DNA from: Thalassospiraceae bacterium LMO-SO8
GTDB taxonomy: Bacteria > Pseudomonadota > Alphaproteobacteria > Rhodospirillales > Casp-alpha2
Length of the DNA stretch: 64,000 bases
Assembly: GCA_031655335.1 (NCBI GenBank)
Contig: CP134226.1
Location: 2,910,001-2,974,000, forward strand
Direction: 5' to 3'
Of the stretch, positions 1 to 10,770 are shown one piece after another. Under the pieces are notes generated by a model. It did no database searches and was not told the origin of the DNA. It was given only the letters and a program-made list of their open reading frames with translations. The number at the start of each line of letters is the position of its first letter. Position 1 is the first letter of the stretch. Made by a program: the position numbers and the translations under genes.

Positions 1-932
<932 letters not shown>

Positions 933-1064
933 AGAACCCCTCCATACGTATGGATAAGCAAAACCCATACAGGGGAAACCGATACTCGGTATTCCCGACT
1001 TGCCAGACTGTTCTTGGAATATGCCCAACGAATATAACGAATATGCGCGAACCCGGTTTGACGA

Positions 1065-1180
1065 CCTGGTGGTTATGGCGGAAGTGCCCCACCCGATCCC
1101 ATCCCGAACTCGGCCGTGAAAGCTTCCAGCGCTGATGGTACTGCGTCTTAAGGCGTGGGAGAGTAGGTCGCCGCCAGGTC
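1065..1180 (+). rRNA. rrf: 5S ribosomal RNA
   Basis: A ~116-base 5S rRNA gene follows the 23S gene after a ~130-bp spacer. The two ends pair (cctggtgg at the 5' end, ccgccagg at the 3' end), and the internal conserved block cccatcccgaactcgg (loop B/C) and the gggagagtaggtcgcc region are present. Ends are inferred from helix I pairing and could shift by a few bases. Confidence 0.95.
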
Positions 1181-1284
1181 TTCAAACCGGGTTCCACCCA
1201 ATTCCTCTTCATAATCTCCCGCGCAACCGCGCGGACCATTCCAGGCGCCGCAGGCGTCCCAGCACAGACAGTGCTATTCGGTGA

Positions 1285-1363
<79 letters not shown>

Positions 1364-1405
1364 AAAAAACGCCCTAACCTCAACAGGTTATGGGCGTTTT
1401 TGTTT
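1364..1405 (+). terminator. Rho-independent terminator of the rRNA operon
   Basis: Three bases after the tRNA, aaaaacgccc-taacct is followed by a 4-base loop and aggtta-t-gggcgttttt. This makes a long hairpin whose descending arm ends in a T run. It closes the rRNA-tRNA transcript and separates it from the metal-resistance region. Confidence 0.88.
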
Positions 1406-1786
1406 GGCCAAAGCACAGGCCCAAAAAGCCAGGGGTCAACCTATGGAAAGCAGGCGAAATCTGGGTTCTGCAAGGTTGAACAAGATCAAAGGGCGATGCG
1501 AAGGTGATTCAAATCTCGACGCAGAACCGATCATGACCCGTATGATGCGCTGTTCCGGGGTTAAGTCAATTGGGCTTGATACCGGCGGTGACCAAATGTG
1601 ACGGTCTCAGCCCTTGCCCGAGCCCTTCTTCTACCGCAGTTCCCGAAACAGCGGCGTCGTACCGAAGGCCCTTGGCGTCAATGACTTGAGAACAATTATA
1701 AATGCGTCATAGGCCAATTTCTCGGACCAGACAAACATGAAGGCCGTGATGCCGGACATCGCAAATTGCAGGGGCAAGTTAGGCCA
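1406..1786. other. Gene-free spacer between rRNA operon and island
   Basis: About 380 bp between the rRNA terminator and the broken merR. Only short overlapping frames without ribosome sites or recognisable motifs are present. I see no tRNA, insertion-sequence ends or direct repeat of the tRNA 3' end here. Confidence 0.5.
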
Positions 1787-2014
1787 CTAAAGACCGCAGA
1801 ACTCCTCGATGGAAAAACCGAGTTCACGACCAAGCAGAATGAACCGCAGACGCGCCACTTGTGTATCGCCATAGCTGCGGTATCCCGTGGCAGTGCGCGG
1901 CGGTTCGGGCATCATGCCGATCATCTCGTAGTAGCGAATGGTCTCCAGGTTACTGTCCGTCCACAGCGCGAGTTCAGCGCGCATCAACCTCTTCCTGGAA
2001 ACGTGATTACCCAT
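1787..2014 (-). pseudogene. Truncated MerR-family regulator remnant
   Basis: The frame encodes ~75 residues whose middle is plainly a MerR DNA-binding domain: SNLETIRYYEMIGMMPEP, then TATGYRSYGDTQVARLRFI and GRELGFSIEE, i.e. helix-turn-helix plus the start of the second wing. The usual N-terminal IGxLAxxTG start is replaced by unrelated residues, as if frameshifted. The protein stops (FCGL) just where the long dimerisation helix and metal-binding cysteines should begin; intact family members have ~130-145 residues. It therefore cannot dimerise or sense metal and is most likely a decayed gene. No promoter dyad of MerR type is visible upstream. Confidence 0.7.
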
Positions 2015-2285
2015 GCAGACAAAAAACCTTTTGTACTTGCGGTTACTGCAGATCTTGCCTTAGTGGGTTTTAATCACGAAGTAAACAATGGAAGGTGAAG
2101 GGACGAAAGGTGGCAAAAGGTCATCACCCGACGAAATGCGTGATTATCCGTGATGGCCGCTTTTCGTCCCTAAGAGTCCTTGCTCAGCCCGGTTGCCCGC
2201 ACGAGAGCCCTCATTCCCAGCTATTTAGATTCAGTCTCGTCAATTGGCGAATTCGAGACAGGTTGTAAGCGACGAATGCCTCGCC
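2015..2285. other. Intergenic region, no gene seen
   Basis: This 270-bp stretch separates the merR remnant from cusF. It contains the imperfect inverted repeat listed separately and no plausible coding frame. No terminator with a T run is evident for the cus operon that ends at its right edge. Confidence 0.45.
2100..2170. repeat. Imperfect 15-bp inverted repeat, 41-bp interior
   Basis: The arms are gggacgaaaggtggc (2100-2114) and gccgcttttcgtccc (2156-2170). The reverse complement of the second arm matches the first at 13 of 15 positions. There is no T run, so it is not an obvious terminator. It could be a remnant of a small mobile element, a structured RNA or an operator. Its place between a broken merR and the metal genes makes an island-edge scar possible, but no target-site duplication was recognised. 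Confidence 0.4.
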
Positions 2286-2645
2286 TCATCTTACGCTGGT
2301 AATAGCGTATCCCTTGCCTGATTGCACGAAGTCGAAATCGACGGTATTGCCGACATTGAGTTTTTCCAACAGGGTCTTATCAATGACCATGAAGCCCATC
2401 GTCATGGACGGCCAATTCAAGGTTGCGACGGGTTCGTGGGCCAACGTCACCATGCCACTGCTACCATCGACCTTGGTCACCTTACCCCTTGTGGAATGGA
2501 CCGTTTGGTCGGCGACAGGTTTGTCCATCCTGTTGTTTTCCATGGTGCCCATTGGCATGTCGTTCATCATCTTTTGCTGAGCCGTGGCCGGGGCCGCGGC
2601 TATCGCCAGGATGGCGGCACAAACAACGATCCATGATGTCTTCAT
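2286..2645 (-). CDS. cusF: Periplasmic Cu(I)/Ag(I)-binding protein CusF
   Basis: A 119-residue exported protein. A signal peptide (MKTSWIVVCAAILAIAAAPATAQQ) is followed by a short Met-rich linker (KMMNDMPMGTM) and a CusF-type OB fold. The fold holds the diagnostic WPSMTMGF segment, supplying the Trp and two Met ligands; the partner His is in LAHEPV. CusF carries Cu(I) or Ag(I) in the periplasm and hands it to the CusCBA pump. The start at 2645 is chosen because AGGAGA lies just upstream and it gives a complete signal peptide; a longer in-frame start has no ribosome site. It is the last gene of the cusCBAF operon, 73 bp after cusA. Confidence 0.9.
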   Translation of the reverse strand: MKTSWIVVCAAILAIAAAPATAQQKMMNDMPMGTMENNRMDKPVADQTVHSTRGKVTKVDGSSGMVTLAHEPVATLNWPSMTMGFMVIDKTLLEKLNVGNTVDFDFVQSGKGYAITSVR

Positions 2646-2718
2646 TGAATTCTCTCCTAAGGTTGGTGAAAAGTTACGAACTGGGTTACGGTACCGCCGG
2701 TTGACCTGAAGATGTTCA

Positions 2719-5700
2719 TCACGCGGCATCGGCACGCGATGGAGCACGTTGGTCCGCCACCCGCCATCCTTTGCGCCGTCGGCGCATTAGGTAGTAGGCG
2801 GCGGGAATCACGAACATTGATAACAGAGGGGCGGTGATCATACCGCCGACCATCGGCGCGGCGATGCGCTGCATGACCTCACTGCCGGTCCCGACGCCCC
2901 ACATGATCGGCAACAGGCCGGCCAAAATCACCGCCACCGTCATGGCTTTCGGCCGCACACGCAGCACCGCGCCTTCCCGAATGGCGTCGAGCAAGTCGTC
3001 CTCGCTTGTCAGACCTTGTTCAATCCGCGAGGACCATGCTTGCTTCAGGTACAGGAGCATGATGACGCCAAATTCGGCCGCCACACCCGCAAGCGCGATG
3101 AACCCAACCACACCCGCGACGGAAAGGTTGTATCCGAGGCCGTAAAGAAGCCAGATGCCGCCGACCAGTGCGAACGGCAGAGTGGCCATCAGCAGCAAGG
3201 CCTCGCCGAAGCTCTTGAAGGTCAGGTACAGCAGCACGAGGATGATCAGGAGCGTAAAGGGTACGACAACCTTGAGTTTGGCGCTCGCGCGCTCGAGAAA
3301 CTCGAACTGTCCGGACCACGTAACCGAATACCCCGGCGGCAGATCGACCTGTTCGCTCACCCTTTGTTGCATTTCGCGAACTGCTGAACCGAGATCCCGC
3401 CCACGCAGGTCCACGTATACGAACCCGGCCAACCTAGCATTTTCGCTGCGAAGCATCGGGGGGCCATCGTTAATCCGGATGTCGGCGACGTCACCCAACA
3501 CCAGTTGCTGGCCACGTGGCGTGACGATGGGCAGGGCACGAAGCCTGTCGAGAGAGTCGCGCGTCTCACGGGGATAACGCAGATTGATGGGATAGCGCTG
3601 TAACCCTTCGACCGTCTCACCAATATTCTTTCCCCCGATGGCGGAACTGACGACGGACTGAACGTCGGCGATATTCAACCCGTAGCGGGCGGAAAGCTCC
3701 CGCTTGATGTCCACATCGACGTACCGGCCACCTGTCATACGTTCGGCGAAGGCGCTGGTCACACCGGGCAGGTTCTTGACTGCCCGTTCAATTTCGCCGG
3801 TGAGCCTGTCTATGACCTTCAAATCGCTCCCGAGAACCTTGACACCAACCGGGCTCTTGATCCCGGTCGCCAGCATATCGATGCGGTTGCGGATGGGCGG
3901 TATCCAAATGTTCGTCAGTCCCGGCACACGCACGGTTCTGTCGAGCTCCTCGACGATTTTTTCGGACGTCATGCCGGCGCGCCATTCATCGCGGGGCTTG
4001 AATTGGATCGTCGTCTCGAACATCACCAGGGGGGCCGGGTCAGTGGCGGTGACCGCCCTGCCAGCTTTTCCGTATACGGTCGCGACTTCGGGGACAGTCT
4101 TTATCAGGCGGTCCGTCTGTTGCAGCAATTCGGCGGCCTTTCCCGCAGACAGGCCTGGAAGCGCCGTCGGCATGTAGAGCAGGTCACCTTCGTCGAGCGG
4201 CGGCATGAATTCGCTTCCGATGTGCTGCAAAGGCCATAGGCTGGCCGCAAAAAACAGAGCGGCTACAACGATGGTCGACTTGGGAAAGCGCAACACGATT
4301 TCAAGCATCGGCCGATAAACCGCGATCAGTCCGCGATTGATGGGGTTTTTGTGCTCATCGGGGATGCGACCGCGAATCAGATACCCCATCAGCACCGGGA
4401 TCAACGTGACAGCCAAACCGGCGGCTGCAGCCATTGCATAGGTCTTGGTGAAGGCCAGGGGGGAAAATAGCCGACCCTCCTGCGCTTCGAGCGCGAAAAC
4501 CGGTACGAACGACAGCGTGATGATCAGAAGCGAAAAGAACAAAGCCGGGCCAACCTCAGCCGCAGCATCTCCGATGACCCGCCACCTTGCTTCCCCTATC
4601 AAGGGTTTATCCGGATTTGCGTGACGCCAGTGTTCCAGGTGCTTATGGGCATTTTCGATCATCACCACAGCGGCATCGACCATTGCCCCGATGGCGATGG
4701 CGATCCCGCCCAGGGACATGATATTGGCGTTCACTCCTTGCCAGTTCATGACCATGAAGGCCGCAAGAATGCCGATCGGCAACGAGACGATCGCAACCAA
4801 CGCTGACCGAAGATGAAACAGGAAAATCACGCAAACCGCCGCGACGACCAGAAACTCCTCAAATAGCTTGAAGCTCAAATTCTCGATGGCGCGTTCGATC
4901 AGGCCCGAGCGGTCATAGGTCGGAACGATCTCAACGCCGTCCGGAAGGCTCGATTTCAAGGCTTCCAGCCTGTCCTTGACGGCCTGGATGGTGGAAAGGG
5001 CGTTCTCGCCGGATCGCATTACGATCACGCCACCCACCGCTTCGCCCTCGCCGTCCAACTCGCCGATCCCGCGCCGCATTTCCGGGCCGATCTGGATATG
5101 CGCGACATCGTCCAAGACTACCGAGACACCGGCATCTGTCGTCATCAGCGGTATAGTCCGAAAATCATCCAGGGATTGAAGGTAGCCGGAAGTCCGCACC
5201 ATGTACTCGGCCTCTCCCATCTCGAGAACCGAGCCCCCGGACTCTTGATTGGCCCGGCGAATGGCGTTCACGACACTTTCGTGTGGGATTCGATAGGCGG
5301 CCAGCTTGTCGGGATCCAGGACCACCTGATACTGGCGCACCATACCGCCGATCGTCGCCACTTCGGCCACGCCGGGGACCGTCTTGAGCTCGAATTTCAG
5401 GAACCAGTCCTGAAGGCTTCTGAGCTGCGCAAGATCGTGCCGCCCGGATTTATCGATCAAGGCATATTGATAAATCCAACCGACACCCGTGGCATCCGGC
5501 CCTAAAGCTGAATTGGCGCCGGGCGGCAGACGTGATTGAGCCTGGTTGAGGTATTCAAGAACCCGAGACCGTGCCCAATAAAGGTCGGTTCCATCTTTGA
5601 ACAACACATACACATAACTGTCACCGAAGAAGGAGTAGCCGCGCACAACTGCGGCGCCAGGCACCGAGAGCATCGTGGTGGTGAGAGGATAGGTAACCTG

Positions 5701-5889
5701 GTTCTCCACGAGCTGTGGTGCTTGACCAGGCCACGTCGTCCGGATGATCACCTGGGTGTCGGACAGGTCCGGAAGCGCATCCAGAGGCGTGCGGGTCAAT
5801 GAAATGATCCCCCAGGCGGTAAGCAGCAAAGTCGCAAGCAAAACCAAAAAGCGATTGGCGATCGACCAGTAAATCAGACGCGCGATCAT
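2719..5889 (-). CDS. cusA: Cu(I)/Ag(I) efflux RND pump CusA
   Basis: A full-length 1056-residue heavy-metal RND transporter of the inner membrane that exports monovalent copper/silver using the proton gradient. The three methionines that form the CusA metal relay occur at the same numbers as in E. coli CusA: M573 ([10 protein letters not shown]), M623 (APLVMFETT) and M672 (RIDMLATG). The proton-relay D405 lies in [19 protein letters not shown], the Cu/Ag-class signature. There are twelve predicted membrane segments with two large periplasmic loops, as expected. The start overlaps the end of cusB by 4 bases (ATGA), indicating translational coupling and assembly with CusB and CusC. Confidence 0.96.
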   Translation of the reverse strand: MIARLIYWSIANRFLVLLATLLLTAWGIISLTRTPLDALPDLSDTQVIIRTTWPGQAPQLVENQVTYPLTTTMLSVPGAAVVRGYSFFGDSYVYVLFKDGTDLYWARSRVLEYLNQAQSRLPPGANSALGPDATGVGWIYQYALIDKSGRHDLAQLRSLQDWFLKFELKTVPGVAEVATIGGMVRQYQVVLDPDKLAAYRIPHESVVNAIRRANQESGGSVLEMGEAEYMVRTSGYLQSLDDFRTIPLMTTDAGVSVVLDDVAHIQIGPEMRRGIGELDGEGEAVGGVIVMRSGENALSTIQAVKDRLEALKSSLPDGVEIVPTYDRSGLIERAIENLSFKLFEEFLVVAAVCVIFLFHLRSALVAIVSLPIGILAAFMVMNWQGVNANIMSLGGIAIAIGAMVDAAVVMIENAHKHLEHWRHANPDKPLIGEARWRVIGDAAAEVGPALFFSLLIITLSFVPVFALEAQEGRLFSPLAFTKTYAMAAAAGLAVTLIPVLMGYLIRGRIPDEHKNPINRGLIAVYRPMLEIVLRFPKSTIVVAALFFAASLWPLQHIGSEFMPPLDEGDLLYMPTALPGLSAGKAAELLQQTDRLIKTVPEVATVYGKAGRAVTATDPAPLVMFETTIQFKPRDEWRAGMTSEKIVEELDRTVRVPGLTNIWIPPIRNRIDMLATGIKSPVGVKVLGSDLKVIDRLTGEIERAVKNLPGVTSAFAERMTGGRYVDVDIKRELSARYGLNIADVQSVVSSAIGGKNIGETVEGLQRYPINLRYPRETRDSLDRLRALPIVTPRGQQLVLGDVADIRINDGPPMLRSENARLAGFVYVDLRGRDLGSAVREMQQRVSEQVDLPPGYSVTWSGQFEFLERASAKLKVVVPFTLLIILVLLYLTFKSFGEALLLMATLPFALVGGIWLLYGLGYNLSVAGVVGFIALAGVAAEFGVIMLLYLKQAWSSRIEQGLTSEDDLLDAIREGAVLRVRPKAMTVAVILAGLLPIMWGVGTGSEVMQRIAAPMVGGMITAPLLSMFVIPAAYYLMRRRRKGWRVADQRAPSRADAA

Positions 5890-7514
5890 TTCGACTCTCC
5901 CGTTGAGGTTCCATTCCGGGGCATCAGGGAAACGATCATTGGCGCATCTCCCTCTTGCAACTGGAACCTGATCTCAACCTCGTCGCCTCTCCGCACGTCC
6001 GACATCATGATTTGAGGGTTCAACTTGAAATCCATGGTCATCGCCGGCCATTGCAGGGCTTTGATCTCGGGATGCACCAAGGTCAGGGCATCCGCCGAAA
6101 CGGCCTCGACACGTGCGGTCGTTTCATAGGTTTGGGTCGCATCGGATTCAGGCGTATCAAGTGGCGATGCGGACATGCGCGCTTCGACCCCTTTCAGACT
6201 GGCTTCTGAATCGATAAGAAACTGGCCGGATAAGACAACTTTCTGACCTTTTGACAGGCCCCGCAAAATCTCACTCCGGCCATTCTGCTCCCTGCCGACC
6301 TCAACTTCGGTAGGGCGGAATCTATTGTTGTCTTCGACCGCCATAACCAAGGTTCGCCGCCCTGTTCTGATCAGCGCTTCGGAAGGCACCAGCAAAACCT
6401 TTCTGCTTTGCTCATCCAGGAGACGCATCCGCACAAACATTCCTGGGACTAGAAGTTCCTCGGGGTTTGCCAATTCCAAACGCGCCTTACGTGTTCGGGT
6501 CGTGGGGTTCACCTCGGGCAGAAGAGCCTGCACCATTCCTTCGAATATCTTCCCAGGTAGCGCGGGAGTCTGCGCAGAGACAGGATTTCCCACGCGCAAT
6601 TTTGCCACCTGGCTTTCCGGAACTTCAGCATGCGCCCACACCGTCGAAAGGTCGTTTATCCGGGCCAGCAACATTCCCGAATTGACCGTGCTTCCCTCTC
6701 GCGCCGCCAACTCGATGACGACGCCGTCATGCGGCGCGACGATGGTGGTACGCGCCTGTACCTTCCCCGTGCGCTCGACATTAGCGATCTGTCGGTCGTC
6801 CATGCCGGCTTGCCGCATACGTTGCAGGGAGGCCTCGATAAGAGGTTGAAGATCGCGTCCCCGCATGCGGCGGAGGCTCAGGTAGTCTTCCTGCACGGCA
6901 ACCCAGTCGGGAACATAAAGTTCGAACAACGGCTGGCCCTTGGTGACGCGGTCTAGCGTCGCACGGACATGCAGTTTTTCGACAAACCCGGTCGCGCGGG
7001 CTTGGATGGCGGACTGACCGCGTTCGTTCCAGGCGATGGCGCCCACCGCCGAAACTTCCTGCGACAGGACGCCGTCAACGACCTCGCCAACGCGGAGGCC
7101 GAGATTTTGTTGGATACGCGGGCTCACGGTCACCGTTCCCGGATCGGAACCCTCGCCTCCGAAATACGCGGGGACGAGCATCATATCCATAAACGGCGAC
7201 TTGGCCGGGGACTCGAACTTTTTCCCCGGCACCATAGGGTCGTGATAATAGAGAATCCGACGATCTGTCAGGGGGTCCATATCACCGGCCTTGAGGCCGC
7301 TTTCCATATGGCGGCGAGTCGCCTTCTCACCTTCGGGAATTCCCCAACTGGAAGGATCTTCCGGCGCCGAGACGGTCATCGCCTGTGCCGCTATCAGCCC
7401 GGTCGAGGGAGATTCGGACGTCGCGTGCGACATGCCGAGACGATAAAGCCCAAAGCCGCTCGCGGAGACCACGCTGATCGCGAGGAGGCTCATCGATATC
7501 TTTTTGCGGTTCAT
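5886..7514 (-). CDS. cusB: RND periplasmic adaptor CusB with fused CusF domain
   Basis: A 542-residue membrane-fusion protein linking CusA to the outer-membrane channel. Order: N-terminal anchor/signal (to ~residue 30), a heavy-metal-binding segment around 88-115 ([15 protein letters not shown]...DMMLVPAY), barrel-sandwich hybrid and helical hairpin (~150-290), and beta-barrel. At the C-terminus (~465-535) there is a CusF-like OB domain with [13 protein letters not shown], so this protein carries its own Cu(I)-binding module in addition to the separate CusF. It overlaps cusC and cusA by 4 bases on either side. CusB with a CusF tail is known in some proteobacteria. Confidence 0.93.
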   Translation of the reverse strand: MNRKKISMSLLAISVVSASGFGLYRLGMSHATSESPSTGLIAAQAMTVSAPEDPSSWGIPEGEKATRRHMESGLKAGDMDPLTDRRILYYHDPMVPGKKFESPAKSPFMDMMLVPAYFGGEGSDPGTVTVSPRIQQNLGLRVGEVVDGVLSQEVSAVGAIAWNERGQSAIQARATGFVEKLHVRATLDRVTKGQPLFELYVPDWVAVQEDYLSLRRMRGRDLQPLIEASLQRMRQAGMDDRQIANVERTGKVQARTTIVAPHDGVVIELAAREGSTVNSGMLLARINDLSTVWAHAEVPESQVAKLRVGNPVSAQTPALPGKIFEGMVQALLPEVNPTTRTRKARLELANPEELLVPGMFVRMRLLDEQSRKVLLVPSEALIRTGRRTLVMAVEDNNRFRPTEVEVGREQNGRSEILRGLSKGQKVVLSGQFLIDSEASLKGVEARMSASPLDTPESDATQTYETTARVEAVSADALTLVHPEIKALQWPAMTMDFKLNPQIMMSDVRRGDEVEIRFQLQEGDAPMIVSLMPRNGTSTGESK

Positions 7515-9001
7515 TGCCCCGGTTCCTTGTCGGATTTCGAATTGGTTGCATCGGCTGACAGATCGGGTTCAGGCATGAGAAACTCCAGCTGCGCCCATGT
7601 GGTCGCGGCTTGTTTCTCAATCCGGAGCCGCTCTAACTGGGTGTCGGTCTGCATGCGTCGAGCATCCAACACGGTCGCCAGAGCCCCTTTGCCGCCTCGG
7701 TATGCAGCAAGAGTTGCTTTGGATCTCTCGGCCGCCAGAGGAACTAACGACTGGTCGTAGCCCTGCAGTCTCTGCAGGTCGGCGCGCCAGGTCGCCAACA
7801 TGCGCTCTACTTCAGAATGATGCTCACGGCGCATCTCCGCCCGTTTGGCCCGTATCTCGGCGACCTCATGTAGGCGAGCAGTGAGTTCCCGATCCTGGTG
7901 ATTTTTTTGATTCCATTGTAGGGGTACTGAGGCACCGATTGAGACCATATCGCTGAAATTATCGCCTCTCTTGCTGAACATCAGCGACAGGCTCCAGTCG
8001 GCATCCTTTTCTTCCCTCGCTACCTTAACCGCAGCCAGCGCCACCCGTTCCTGTGCGCTTAAGATCTGAATGTCGGGATGAAAATCAATCTGATGCGCCA
8101 TGTCATCCGTATTCAAACGGGTGCTGTTCACCGCCGGCATGGCTCCCAGCGGAAAATTCGCCGCATCTCCAACCCATCGTGCCAAGAGAGTAACGGCATT
8201 GCGGAGATCTGCCCGTGCTTCGTGAAGGCGATCCTCGATACGGACGATTTCTTCCCGGGCCGAGAAGACGTCCGTTTGGTCTCCCCGGGCGCTTCGATAG
8301 GCGGTTTCCACCGCTTCGGCCGTGAGCACGGCTTCATCACGTTGGCGTTCAATCAGTTCCAATATTTGCTGTTGATATAAGCGGCCGAACCAGGCGCGTG
8401 CGGTTTCCGAGCGGAGCCGCGCCAGTTCCACGGATCGCATTACCGACGCTAATTCGGCCTCGCGCTCAAATCGCTCGCGTCGGGCATCCCTTTTGTCGCT
8501 TCCGGTGAATGTCTGCGTAACGCCGACCGACCGCATTGTCATAAAGTCGTCGGTCAGGGTATAGCGCTTCGAACCGGTGACAGGCAGATTGTCAACCGAG
8601 AACCGGAGAACCGGGTCGGGCAGACTGCCCGCCGACACTGCCCGTTCCTGGGATGACCGGCCCTTGGCATCTTGAGCCTGCAAATTGAATGAACGTTCTT
8701 CCGCCAACCGAAGGGCGTGATCAAAGGTCAATTCCGCTGCAAGTTCAGGCGCCTGTGCGAACGGCTCCTCGGGAAAACTGATCGTTAACGCGGCGACGGC
8801 AACAAGAAGACTTGAAAAGCCGCGGAAGGATTGAGCGAGAAAAGTGGGGGGGGCTTTGGCTTTCCGTGGGGGCTCTTCACCCTTCGACATTGGGACAGCG
8901 GCCAGGAGTTCGTGATTTTCCGCGACGCCATGAGATGGTGGCACAAGTGTGACTAGGGTAAGCTCGGGCATCCCCGGAGCCAACCTCTTGATGGTGGACA
9001 T
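7511..9001 (-). CDS. cusC: Outer-membrane efflux channel CusC (TolC family)
   Basis: A 496-residue outer-membrane factor completing the CusCBA tripartite pump. It has two TolC-like repeats rich in Ala/Arg/Glu coiled coil (LTFDHALRLAEERSFNLQ near 100, then helices to the C-terminus) and the usual amphipathic beta-strand segments. The start at 9001 has AAGAAGG upstream; a frame extending to 9055 lacks a ribosome site. The ~80 residues before the first repeat are longer and more polar than usual. A hydrophobic stretch (SSLLVAVAALTISF) inside them may be the real signal sequence, so a later start is possible. First gene of the cusCBA cluster. Confidence 0.9.
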   Translation of the reverse strand: MSTIKRLAPGMPELTLVTLVPPSHGVAENHELLAAVPMSKGEEPPRKAKAPPTFLAQSFRGFSSLLVAVAALTISFPEEPFAQAPELAAELTFDHALRLAEERSFNLQAQDAKGRSSQERAVSAGSLPDPVLRFSVDNLPVTGSKRYTLTDDFMTMRSVGVTQTFTGSDKRDARRERFEREAELASVMRSVELARLRSETARAWFGRLYQQQILELIERQRDEAVLTAEAVETAYRSARGDQTDVFSAREEIVRIEDRLHEARADLRNAVTLLARWVGDAANFPLGAMPAVNSTRLNTDDMAHQIDFHPDIQILSAQERVALAAVKVAREEKDADWSLSLMFSKRGDNFSDMVSIGASVPLQWNQKNHQDRELTARLHEVAEIRAKRAEMRREHHSEVERMLATWRADLQRLQGYDQSLVPLAAERSKATLAAYRGGKGALATVLDARRMQTDTQLERLRIEKQAATTWAQLEFLMPEPDLSADATNSKSDKEPGQ

Positions 9002-9120
9002 ATTGTTTGACCCTTCTTGGCGGACGGCTATCGAATGCCGCCGGAAACGGTGCACGCATACGCGAGGCTAACGACCAGGCTCAGGCCCGGTCCAAGGCAC
9101 GCGCAGAGATCATCGAAGGA

Positions 9121-9486
9121 TCAGGTTCGTGGGGGAGGGAATAAAAGACCGATTGCCCACGAGCGCAGGTATTCGGCTTTAACGATTCGAAGCGCGATGG
9201 TCTCCTGATCTGGAAATTCGTGCGTTGATGCACCAATGATCAAGGGAACAAGACAGGTTGAAACGCAAAACTCAGGCGGGCAAGATTGTTCCGGCGCGCA
9301 ACAAGAACCTTCCGCTTCTCCGTTTCGGGCCGCATCGTTCTGACAGCTGATGACGTCCACTTGGCCAACGCTGGCGCCGCCTGATGTCGATAATCTATCC
9401 GAGTCCGCCCACGCAGCGACCACAGGTGGAAGCAACAAGGCAGATACCAGTATAATCGCTGAGATCAGTCGAGGGAAAAGTCGCAT
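9121..9486 (-). CDS. Small exported Cys-rich protein with PPR tail
   Basis: A ~121-residue protein of unknown function, 119 bp upstream of cusC on the same strand. A signal-peptide-like start (MRLFPRLISAIILVSALLLPPVVA) is followed by a cysteine cluster (CC-x5-C-x4-C-x3-C) and a C-terminus ending LLFPPPRT. Three other small exported proteins in this window (11285, 50149, 60942) share the design of signal peptide, Cys/His cluster and a terminal Pro-Pro-basic tail, reminiscent of DUF2946-like proteins. The start at 9486 is favoured by the signal peptide; no strong ribosome site is seen. A role in periplasmic metal binding is inference. Confidence 0.6.
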   Translation of the reverse strand: MRLFPRLISAIILVSALLLPPVVAAWADSDRLSTSGGASVGQVDVISCQNDAARNGEAEGSCCAPEQSCPPEFCVSTCLVPLIIGASTHEFPDQETIALRIVKAEYLRSWAIGLLFPPPRT

Positions 9487-9536
9487 CAGGTTTACAGAGC
9501 CAACAATCTGAAGCAGGGGAGGCAGTAGGCACGATA

Positions 9537-9725
9537 TCAAATTTTTTTCGCAGCGCACCATCTTTGTTTTCGCAGAGCATCATATTTTTGTGACCGGACG
9601 ACAACGTCATCGCATCGGACTGGAAAACGGACCAATCCATGGGGTCGAGCAAGAAGTAGACCCATTATTACGATATTCAAGGTGCCGAAGATCAAATGCC
9701 AGAGGCCAATGACATATTCGCCCAT
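9537..9725 (-). CDS. Possible small membrane ORF, uncertain
   Basis: Begins 6 bp after the stop of the glutaredoxin-like gene. The first ~25 residues (MGEYVIGLWHLIFGTLNIV) form a credible membrane helix, but the rest is basic and low in structure. A second frame (9395-9652) opens with LDPMDWSVFQ directly after the helix, so one gene with a frameshift is possible. No ribosome site is evident. Reported only because it fills the gap; it may be non-coding. Confidence 0.25.
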   Translation of the reverse strand: MGEYVIGLWHLIFGTLNIVIMGLLLARPHGLVRFPVRCDDVVVRSQKYDALRKQRWCAAKKI

Positions 9726-9731
9726 GCGGGG

Positions 9732-9995
9732 CTATGGTTGCCCTATTCCTGCGATTCGAAGGGCGTCTTCGGTCACGCCTCGCCCGGCACAACATGAGGC
9801 CAGAACGCCATTCACCGCCACGGCGGGAAGCGAGCGCACGCCAAGCTCCTTGGCCCTGGCCGCCACGTTTGTGTCTTTCATGTCGAGGATAGATACCTCG
9901 CAATTCGAACAGGCCATCTGATGGACTATTTCAATGGTTTCTTCGCACAGGCCGCAACCCGCGCTGAAGACTTCAATCTTGCGTTTGTCTGACAT
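9732..9995 (-). CDS. Glutaredoxin/thioredoxin-like small protein
   Basis: An 87-residue cytoplasmic protein with a thioredoxin-fold layout. FSAGCGLCEETIEIV carries a CGLC redox or metal site at residues ~12-15, a second pair CSNC lies near 30, the cis-Pro region is VRSLPAVAVNG, and a CC pair follows. AAGGAG precedes the start by 8 bases, which excludes longer in-frame starts. It lies 37 bp downstream of the MerC-like fusion gene and is probably co-transcribed with it and the MerR gene. Proteins of this type in mer-like clusters are thought to bind or reduce thiophilic metals; here that is inference from cysteines and position. Confidence 0.78.
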   Translation of the reverse strand: MSDKRKIEVFSAGCGLCEETIEIVHQMACSNCEVSILDMKDTNVAARAKELGVRSLPAVAVNGVLASCCAGRGVTEDALRIAGIGQP

Positions 9996-10032
9996 CGTTT
10001 TATCTCCTTTGTTGATTCTCGAAATGACCAAT

Positions 10033-10770
10033 TCAGCCGAGAGTGCCCACACAAGCGGGACACTCGGCCTCTTGGCCGGGTTGATGATTCCGTCGCATCG
10101 GCCAGGTGTTCCACAAGGATGCTGCGACAAGCACGCCAAGGCCGGCCCACATGGCCAGATCGCTGTCGAAGCCGAACTTGCCGATCATTACGATCCCTGC
10201 GCCGATAACACCCAAGCCAAACGGGCCGTAGCCGCGTCGGGTTCGCGCGCGGTAGGCCAATGCAACAACGGCAATGGCGAGGAACGTGCCGGTCAGCGGC
10301 AACAGGTACGGCGTATAGTCGATGAACCCGATACCAAGGCTGCTGAGCAAACCGGCATATGCAGGCCAACACGCGGGGCAGGCGAGTTTCGGGAGTAAGG
10401 CGGCGCCGATGGATGGCACCATGGCCGCATTTAAGCGAAAGGCCCCGGGGGACTTGTCGGATGCAAAATTTGGTGTCAGTGCCGCCACAATCTGATCGAG
10501 CGGCGGCACGCCACGCGCATCACCTTCCAACGTATAGATCCGGCAACATGAACTCGCTTCTTCAAGGGAAAGGCCTGATACATCCTCACCATCGACCAAG
10601 ATCGTCGGCGAGCCATAGAAACGGACATGATCCGGCGCACCAGAGTCACTGACCTCCCATTCCGACCAAACGGGGGCCACGCCGGCAGCGCCAAACGCCG
10701 CGATCAACTGTTTGCGGGCGGCCGCGATATTCGGACATGACTTTTCATAGACAAATTCAACGGCCGGCAT
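10033..10770 (-). CDS. Thioredoxin-like / MerC-like membrane fusion protein
   Basis: A 245-residue two-part protein. Residues 1-~95 are thioredoxin-like: VEFVYEKSCPNIAAAR with a single-Cys site, then YGSPTILVDGEDVSG and a CC pair at SSCCRIY. Residues ~110-230 resemble MerC, with four membrane segments and the metal-binding entry motif LPKLACPACWPAY. MerC proteins import Hg(II), and sometimes other soft metals, for cytoplasmic handling. The gene overlaps the upstream merR by 14 bp, so both are under the same dyad promoter. No mercuric reductase (merA) is present in the window, so the true substrate is open. Confidence 0.75.
   Translation of the reverse strand: MPAVEFVYEKSCPNIAAARKQLIAAFGAAGVAPVWSEWEVSDSGAPDHVRFYGSPTILVDGEDVSGLSLEEASSCCRIYTLEGDARGVPPLDQIVAALTPNFASDKSPGAFRLNAAMVPSIGAALLPKLACPACWPAYAGLLSSLGIGFIDYTPYLLPLTGTFLAIAVVALAYRARTRRGYGPFGLGVIGAGIVMIGKFGFDSDLAMWAGLGVLVAASLWNTWPMRRNHQPGQEAECPACVGTLG

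Noticed and set aside
9395-9725. A full membrane/Cys protein built by joining two frames
   Set aside because: It would need a frameshift that cannot be verified from one sequence; only the first small frame is listed, at low confidence.
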